A stretch of 64,000 nt of DNA from Anaerotignum propionicum (GTDB lineage: Bacteria; Bacillota; Clostridia; Lachnospirales; Anaerotignaceae), in assembly GCF_024461735.1 (NCBI RefSeq), contig NZ_JANGAD010000001.1:434001-498000 (forward strand), given 5' to 3'. Position numbers and translations under genes: made by a program. The notes under the pieces are model-generated. The model saw only the letters and a program-made list of their open reading frames with translations. It did not search any database and was not told the origin of the DNA. Positions 58,953 to 64,000 of the stretch are shown here, one piece after another (within the stretch, counting starts at the first letter, position 1; every line of letters starts with the position of its first letter).

Positions 58953-60728
58953 ATGTCAATTACTCAGGAAACATTAAAACATCATTTAAAAGATCCGGCA
59001 ATCTTTTGTTGTCGTAGGGAGAAGGGAACGGTTATCGGAGCGGCGGATTTGGAGGATCCGGGACTATTCGAGGATATGATTGATGCAGGGTTGCTCACGT
59101 TAAGTGAAAATGCACTTACCATTGAGCAGGTTTTAGGAAGCACATTATTAACAGATGTAGAGGCGCTGACACCCATCACCAAGGTTGTGTTGGATAAGGT
59201 AAATCAGGTTGAAACAGTGCCTGTGCCTACAGCAACAGTGAAAGAGGAAAAGGAACGGACAATGACTTCAAGTACATATGTAGGAGGAACGGATATGATT
59301 CATGTAAGTATTGATAAGTTAGAAGGTTTGTCTCTGGATATTCCTGTGGGTGTAGCACTTGCAGGTGGGGTGCAGGTACCGCCAACTGTGGCAGTTCAAG
59401 AGAACAAGGGCGAAAAGCATGTAATCAGAAAACTTATTAAAAAGCATATTAAAATTGTTGATGCAGAAATAGGGAATACAACATCGATAAAAGATGGGAA
59501 GATCACAATTGACGAAAATATCGTGAAAAAAGCAGCAGAAGAAGATCCATTATGCGTCAGCCTGAAATTGGATGTAATTAGACCAGAGGAACGTCACATT
59601 TATACAGAAACAATTATGGATGTGTGCCCTATTGCAACAAAGATTGAGGGAGAGCTGGGGGAAGGCATTACAAAAGTGGCAGATGGCGTGGTATTTATGC
59701 TTACAGGGGTTGATGAGGATGGCGTTCAAGTGCATGAATTCGGCTCTTCTGAAGGATTTCTTGATGAGAAGATGTACTTTGGACATCCGGGTTGTGCGGA
59801 TGAGAATGATATTATCATTCGTTGTCATGCAGTAATCAAGAGACTTTCAGGTATGACCAGACCGGGTCCGTTTGCCGCTCATAAATGCCAGGATTATATC
59901 ATTCAGGCCATTCGAGATGAATTAAAGAAATATGATGGTGAGGTTTTAAGAGAAGAAGTTTGCGAAGATGTAAGAAGAAAAGGGAATCCTCGTGTGGTAC
60001 TTGTGAAAGAAATTATGGGTCAAGGGGCTATGCATGATAACGTACTGTGCCCTATGGAACCATGTGGTGTTCAAGGCGGGCAGAAAAATGTTGACTGTGG
60101 GAATGTTCCTATCATCTTAACACCAAACCAAGTAAGAGATGGATCTATTCATGCACTTACTTGCATCGGGCCTGCAACAAAAGAAATGACACGTCATTAC
60201 ATCCGTGAACCTTTGGTAGAAGGCTTGGCAATGGATGAAGAATTAGATTTGATTGGTGTTGTTTGCATTGGTTCCCCTCAGGTTAATGATGAAAAGTTAT
60301 GGGTATCTGAGAGGCTCGGCTCTTTATTGGAAGGCCTAGATATTGATGGATGCATTATCACCACTGAAGGCTTCGGCAATAACCATATTGACTTTATTCA
60401 GCATATTGGTCAGGCGGGTAAGCGTGGAATTCCAGTGGTAGGCGTATCCTTCTGTGCGTATCAAGGGCAGTTAGTGGTTGGTAATGAGTATGCAACAGCT
60501 ATGGTTGAAGAAAATATGGACATGGGCGGATTTGAGAACAACGTTGCTGGTTGCTCTTGTGTAACAAAAGAGGTGGCAGTACGGGCGATTCAGATGCTCA
60601 AAAATAAAATGGCAGGGGTCGAGGTTCTTCCTGCTCCAAAGAAATGGAGCAACGATGTCATTAACAGTAATAACAAGTTAATGGGGCTTCCTGAAACAGA
60701 ATTACTCGATAATGGGACTTTACACTAA
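58953..60728 (+). CDS. prdA: D-proline reductase proprotein PrdA
   Basis: A 591-residue proprotein that is cut to give two subunits of D-proline reductase. The cleavage site is expected at the Thr403-Cys404 bond in DGSIHALTCIGPATK, where the cysteine becomes a pyruvoyl group. The N-terminal part includes FGSSEGFLDEKMYFGHPGCA and MEPCGVQGGQKNVDCGNVPI; the C-terminal part includes LIGVVCIGSPQVNDEKLWVS, GFGNNHIDFIQHIGQAGKRG and VGVSFCAYQGQLVVGNEYAT. The enzyme reductively opens D-proline to 5-aminovalerate. Its stop codon overlaps the start of the next gene (TAATG), giving tight coupling. Confidence 0.95.
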   Translation: MSITQETLKHHLKDPAIFCCRREKGTVIGAADLEDPGLFEDMIDAGLLTLSENALTIEQVLGSTLLTDVEALTPITKVVLDKVNQVETVPVPTATVKEEKERTMTSSTYVGGTDMIHVSIDKLEGLSLDIPVGVALAGGVQVPPTVAVQENKGEKHVIRKLIKKHIKIVDAEIGNTTSIKDGKITIDENIVKKAAEEDPLCVSLKLDVIRPEERHIYTETIMDVCPIATKIEGELGEGITKVADGVVFMLTGVDEDGVQVHEFGSSEGFLDEKMYFGHPGCADENDIIIRCHAVIKRLSGMTRPGPFAAHKCQDYIIQAIRDELKKYDGEVLREEVCEDVRRKGNPRVVLVKEIMGQGAMHDNVLCPMEPCGVQGGQKNVDCGNVPIILTPNQVRDGSIHALTCIGPATKEMTRHYIREPLVEGLAMDEELDLIGVVCIGSPQVNDEKLWVSERLGSLLEGLDIDGCIITTEGFGNNHIDFIQHIGQAGKRGIPVVGVSFCAYQGQLVVGNEYATAMVEENMDMGGFENNVAGCSCVTKEVAVRAIQMLKNKMAGVEVLPAPKKWSNDVINSNNKLMGLPETELLDNGTLH

Positions 60729-61177
60729 TGGGCAGCGCTACATATCAAATCAATCCTGTATTAATGGGTGGATTGGTAAAAGAGGTAACTAATAATTTGG
60801 TCAAAATTCATTTGCACGGACGGCTTGGTGTATTGGAAGTCCCCCAAAGCATGATTGTAGGAGAAACAGAAATAGAGGCTGGTCTTGAACTACAATTCTA
60901 TTTTAGCTATATCAAAGTCGTTGAGGATGTATTTGAGTATGACCATTCTGATTTAAATACAAATCACTGTATTAGACCATGTTTTATAAATGGAAAACTG
61001 ATCGAAGTAAATGACACCGCAGGAAAAGTTGAGATGACAAATGGATTTGGCACAGTAGCCGTTCCACGTCGTTGGTTTTTTACACCCCTTTTTCTGCAAG
61101 TGGGGCAGGATGTTGAGTTTTATCTCAGCTGTATGGACGTAATTGGGAAAAGAGAACTTCCTGTATCGTTTATATAG
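60728..61177 (+). CDS. Small protein of the prd cluster with duplicated domain
   Basis: A 149-residue protein encoded between prdA and prdB, overlapping the prdA stop by one base. It contains two similar units of about 60 residues: GGLVKEVTNNLVKIHLHGRL with GVLEVPQSMI and LELQFYFSYIKVV, then NGKLIEVNDTAGKVEMTNGF with GTVAVPRRWFF and DVEFYLSCMDVIG. The pattern is a repeated beta-rich domain. Proteins at this place in other clostridial prd clusters are, to my memory, annotated as CBO2463/CBO2479-domain proteins; the match is not checked. Function unknown; it may chaperone or regulate the reductase. Confidence 0.8.
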   Translation: MGSATYQINPVLMGGLVKEVTNNLVKIHLHGRLGVLEVPQSMIVGETEIEAGLELQFYFSYIKVVEDVFEYDHSDLNTNHCIRPCFINGKLIEVNDTAGKVEMTNGFGTVAVPRRWFFTPLFLQVGQDVEFYLSCMDVIGKRELPVSFI

Positions 61178-61231
61178 CAAAGTGGCTGATAACAAACACA
61201 ATATTTTAAGTTATAACAGGAGGAGAATTTC

Positions 61232-61957
61232 ATGAAATTAACAACACTTGAAGGAATGCAATCCGAAATCTTTGTTCCGGTGACACCAAAACCCGTTTTT
61301 ACTGAATTGAAGAAACCAATTAATGAGTGCAAAGTGGCATTTATCACTGCAGGAGGAATTCATAAAAAAAGTCAGACTCCATTTAATACCTCTGGAGATT
61401 TCTCCTATCGTACCATTGAATTTGATACACCATCCTCAGAATTAATGGTAACCCATGGTGGGTTTGACAATTCAGATATTAACAAGGATATAAATGCCAT
61501 GTTTCCTATTGATCGTCTTCATGAATTGTTAGAAGAAGGCTTCATCGGCTCACTTCCCAAAGAGACATACACCTTCATGGGCGGTGGTGGAAATGTTGAA
61601 AAATTCAGTAATGAAACCGGGCCCGAAATTGCGAAAAAATTAGCGGCGCAAGGTGTTGATATTGTGGTATGCACAGGTGGCTGCGGAACTTGCCATCGTT
61701 CCGCTACCATTATTACCCGTTGTTGTGAAGCAGAGGGAATGAGTTGTGTGGTAATTGCCGCACTGCCTCCTATCGCACGTCAGCAAGGTGCACCAAGGAT
61801 TACGGCGCCTCATGTTCCCATTGGTTCCAATGCAGGTGCACCTAACAACATTCCAATGCAGACAGCCATTTTGAAGGAATCCTTGGAGTGGGTAAGGGAT
61901 TGCCCTAGCTACAACGGTTTAAAAGTGCTCCCTTATGAGTATAGACATAACGTATAA
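61232..61957 (+). CDS. prdB: D-proline reductase subunit PrdB, cysteine form
   Basis: A 241-residue subunit. The active-site region reads DIVVCTGGCGTCHRSATIIT with Cys147, Cys151 and Cys154, all encoded by TGC; no in-frame TGA exists. In well-studied clostridial PrdB the catalytic selenocysteine lies near residue 152, so one of these cysteines probably replaces it. Other conserved parts are KVAFITAGGIHKKSQTPFNT, GDFSYRTIEFDTPSSELMVT, HGGFDNSDINKDINAMFPID and HVPIGSNAGAPNNIPMQTAI. It combines with the PrdA subunits. AGGAGGAG precedes the ATG. Confidence 0.94.
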   Translation: MKLTTLEGMQSEIFVPVTPKPVFTELKKPINECKVAFITAGGIHKKSQTPFNTSGDFSYRTIEFDTPSSELMVTHGGFDNSDINKDINAMFPIDRLHELLEEGFIGSLPKETYTFMGGGGNVEKFSNETGPEIAKKLAAQGVDIVVCTGGCGTCHRSATIITRCCEAEGMSCVVIAALPPIARQQGAPRITAPHVPIGSNAGAPNNIPMQTAILKESLEWVRDCPSYNGLKVLPYEYRHNV

Positions 61958-62042
61958 CGATTTGCGTTTGTAATGAATGAATAGAGTACGGATGGAAATT
62001 TGTACTCTATTCATAATCAATGCAAGTACAAGGGGATGTGTT

Positions 62043-63287
62043 ATGGGATTAGGGCCAAGTACAAAAATGACCACGCTGCATCACTTTAACTGCCCAATAA
62101 CGAAACAGTTGCGAGGGGATAAGCAACTGGATTTTTGTGGAATCATTGTCAATGGTGTATCTGAAGGATATGACGATAAAGTGTTCACCGCACAGAGAAC
62201 CGCAGATATTGCCAGTTGTATGAAGGTTGATGGGGCAATTGTAGCAATAGATGGATGGGGGAATCACCTTATTGATTTTGTAAATGTGATTGAACAGTTA
62301 GGAATCAGAGGGATACCCTCAGTTGGTATGAGTTACATAGGGCAACAGGGACGTCTGGTGTGTACCAACCAATTTGTTGAAACCATTATTGATTTTAACA
62401 AAAATGCTTCTGGATATGAATCCTGCATTATAGGGGACAACAATTTAAATGAGTATGATGCTATGAAGGCAGTGGCTTTACTTAAGCGCAAGTTGGAAAA
62501 AATGGGCAAGCTCCGTAAGGATATAGAAATAGAAGAGAAAAGGGTAGGGCGGTTAATACGTAAGAATTACCCCATCCAAGACATTCAATTTGGCAGAAAA
62601 ACAGAAATCTCACGGGGCGTTTTGACAATTAGAAAAGACATTGCAGAAAACTTCATACACTATGAATCTCCAATAAAAGAGATGGATATCCGAATAATTA
62701 AACCTAATGAGCATCATCAGTTTATTCATTCGAATTTGGATTTCATGCCTATAGCTTGTAAGAAAAGCGGAAATTTAGGGGATGGTGAAACTCGTCTTTT
62801 AACGGGCGTAACGGCTATGCTGACTGGAATTGAGGAAGTAAGCGGTTTTCAACCATCGAATATTGGATCATCAGAAGGCTATATGGATCATTGTATTCGA
62901 TATAATCAGGCGGGGACGCCAGAAGAAAATCATATTATCCTCCACATAGATTTTTTGTTTCGGAATGGAGAGGGGCGTACCACAACGGGAATTCGAGCGG
63001 CTCATCAAATGGCGGATAGAGTTTTGGAAGAGATAAGGATGGGAATGAACAATATTGAAGATAAGCCCTATGCAACCGATGTATTCTATGATGTGATTAG
63101 GCCAAATGCCAGCAGAGTGCTCCTAGTAAAGATTGTTTCCGGTCTTGGCAATATGTATGAAACTGCAGTGTTTCCCAATCAGCCCTGTGGATATATAGGT
63201 GCCAGAAATTTGATTGATATGAGAAACATTCCTGTAGTAATAACACCAAATCAATGTTTGGACGGAGGGATTCATTCTCTGATTTAG
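62043..63287 (+). CDS. Fused PrdE/PrdD-like PrdA paralogue with swapped halves
   Basis: A 414-residue protein from the ATG at 62043 (AGGGG seven bases upstream; an upstream ATG at 61977 lacks a good site). Residues 1 to about 155 (MGLGPSTKMTTLHHFNCPIT, FCGIIVNGVSEGYDDKVFTA, IDGWGNHLIDFVNVIEQLGI) match the C-terminal half of PrdA. After a charged linker, residues about 190-414 (DFMPIACKKSGNLGDGETRL, IGSSEGYMDHCIRYNQAGTP, NRVLLVKIV-like, ITPNQCLDGGIHSLI) match the N-terminal half. The start aligns just after, and the end just before, the PrdA cleavage bond. Gly2 aligns with the PrdA pyruvoyl cysteine, so no pyruvoyl can form. In other species PrdE and PrdD are separate small genes. Confidence 0.88.
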   Translation: MGLGPSTKMTTLHHFNCPITKQLRGDKQLDFCGIIVNGVSEGYDDKVFTAQRTADIASCMKVDGAIVAIDGWGNHLIDFVNVIEQLGIRGIPSVGMSYIGQQGRLVCTNQFVETIIDFNKNASGYESCIIGDNNLNEYDAMKAVALLKRKLEKMGKLRKDIEIEEKRVGRLIRKNYPIQDIQFGRKTEISRGVLTIRKDIAENFIHYESPIKEMDIRIIKPNEHHQFIHSNLDFMPIACKKSGNLGDGETRLLTGVTAMLTGIEEVSGFQPSNIGSSEGYMDHCIRYNQAGTPEENHIILHIDFLFRNGEGRTTTGIRAAHQMADRVLEEIRMGMNNIEDKPYATDVFYDVIRPNASRVLLVKIVSGLGNMYETAVFPNQPCGYIGARNLIDMRNIPVVITPNQCLDGGIHSLI

Positions 63288-63499
63288 GGTAGAGCAAAGC
63301 TATGAATGTATAAAATGGGAATTTGCCAAGAATGGTAGACAGAACTAATCCAAATAAATCCAAATAAATCAATGGGCATCTATTGTCCCACTGGTCGTAA
63401 ATGAAGATGAGGCCAAACCAATTGAAGATTCCAATAAAACAAATGGTAAAAAGATTGCAGTTTTTCCAGACTTAGAATAAGAGAGGAAGAAGAGGGATT
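63288..63499. other. Gap with a short open stretch before prdF
   Basis: The repeat ATCCAAATAA occurs twice near 63349-63368. After it a frame reads NQWASIVPLVVNEDEAKPI and KKIAVFPDLE to a stop at 63477-63479, without a start codon or ribosome binding site of its own. It looks like the tail of a lost gene. The prdF ribosome binding site GAGGAAGAAGAGGG follows. Confidence 0.4.
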
Positions 63500-64000
63500 A
63501 TGAAAGCCATTAGAGCAATTCATGCAATTGATTCTCATACTATGGGCGAACCTACAAGAATTGTAATAGGTGGAGTTCCGGTGATACCGGGAAAAACAAT
63601 GTCGGAGAAAAAGGCATATTTAGACGAAAACTTAGATTATTTACGCACAAGTATTATGCATGAACCAAGGGGACACAAAGATATGTTTGGCTCAATCATT
63701 ACCCAGCCCATATCGGCAGATGCAGATTTAGGCATTATCTTTATGGATGCAGGTGGATACCTAAATATGTGCGGTCATGGCTCAATTGGTGCGGCAACAG
63801 TTGCTGTTGAAACGGGCATGGTTCCTATTGAAGAACCTTATACCTACGTAACCCTTGAAGCTCCCGCCGGTTTAATTAAGGCGAAGGTAAGAGTGGAGGA
63901 TGGGAGGGCCCAAGAAACAACAATTACAAATGTTCCATCGTTTTTATATAAAGAGAATGTAGAAATTGATGTTCCTCAGATTGGAAAAGTTGCCATTGAT
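63500..64000 (+). CDS. prdF: Proline racemase, cut by the window end
   Basis: The first 167 residues of a proline racemase family enzyme. It reads MKAIRAIHAIDSHTMGEPTR, then HEPRGHKDMFGSIITQPI, then FMDAGGYLNMCGHGSIGAAT. Cys91 in NMCGHGSIG is one of the two catalytic cysteines that swap the alpha proton; the second lies beyond the window. It converts L-proline to D-proline, the substrate of PrdA/PrdB, so it closes the pathway genetically. The ATG at 63500 has a long purine-rich ribosome binding site. Confidence 0.95.
   Translation, partial: MKAIRAIHAIDSHTMGEPTRIVIGGVPVIPGKTMSEKKAYLDENLDYLRTSIMHEPRGHKDMFGSIITQPISADADLGIIFMDAGGYLNMCGHGSIGAATVAVETGMVPIEEPYTYVTLEAPAGLIKAKVRVEDGRAQETTITNVPSFLYKENVEIDVPQIGKVAID

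Noticed and set aside
1..64000. CRISPR arrays, insertion sequences or prophage structural genes
   Set aside because: No regularly spaced direct repeats of CRISPR type, no transposase and no phage structural genes were found; the excisionase-type HTH protein alone is not evidence of a phage.

Overview
The window is AT-rich DNA from a low-GC, Gram-positive, anaerobic member of the Clostridia. This rests on strong AGGAGG-type ribosome binding sites, many classical terminators, a tRNA gene with an encoded CCA end, and a proline-reductase plus glycine-cleavage gene set that marks Stickland-type amino acid fermentation. A Lachnospirales-like or related amino-acid fermenter is plausible; the sequence alone does not fix the genus.

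Layout. 1-2.9 kb: a type IIA topoisomerase pair (A subunit cut by the window edge, then a ParE-like B subunit) on the minus strand. 3.0-5.2 kb: tRNA-Ser(CGA) followed by duplicated and decayed tRNA-flank sequence, two small membrane proteins and a PEBP protein. 5.3-7.5 kb: a LytTR/GHKL two-component pair. 7.9-10.1 kb: a MarR regulator divergent from a metallo-beta-lactamase-fold protein with a clear operator, and two small paralogous proteins. 10.2-14.5 kb: an IclR pseudogene, then a MarR regulator and an AhpD-like / lipoyl-domain dihydrolipoamide dehydrogenase / lipoate-protein ligase gene set that looks like a self-contained lipoyl redox module. 14.6-27.4 kb: accessory and stress genes (VOC, two flavodoxin-like reductases, GNAT, DUF1697, two AraC-GyrI regulators, an excisionase-type HTH protein, DUF4180, a methyltransferase with a long structured leader, and a Vat-type acetyltransferase fused to an Arr rifamycin ADP-ribosyltransferase), with several broken genes. 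28-48 kb: three further two-component systems (one beside a secreted protein, one BceRS-AB, one VanRS-like followed by VanY), a MarR-controlled heterodimeric ABC exporter, a HAD nucleotidase with a YczE-like protein, a Crp/Fnr regulator and a LemA/DUF2207 pair. 48-55.8 kb: a glycine-riboswitch-controlled glycine cleavage operon (gcvT-gcvH-gcvPA-gcvPB-lpd). 55.8-64 kb: a LysR regulator, then prdC, prdA, a small duplicated-domain protein, prdB, a fused PrdE/PrdD-like gene and prdF (cut by the window edge).

The last 15 kb works as a metabolic unit: glycine oxidation yields reducing equivalents and proline racemase plus D-proline reductase consume them. Lipoate needed by GcvH could be supplied by the ligase at 13.5 kb. 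The middle 30 kb is mostly sensing and resistance.

The most unusual items are: (1) the Vat-Arr fusion; (2) a PrdA paralogue whose two halves are in swapped order, with its termini at the position where PrdA is cleaved; (3) the AhpD / lipoyl-Lpd / LplA set with three operator-like repeats spaced exactly 15 bp; (4) a PrdB that uses only cysteine where characterised homologues use selenocysteine.
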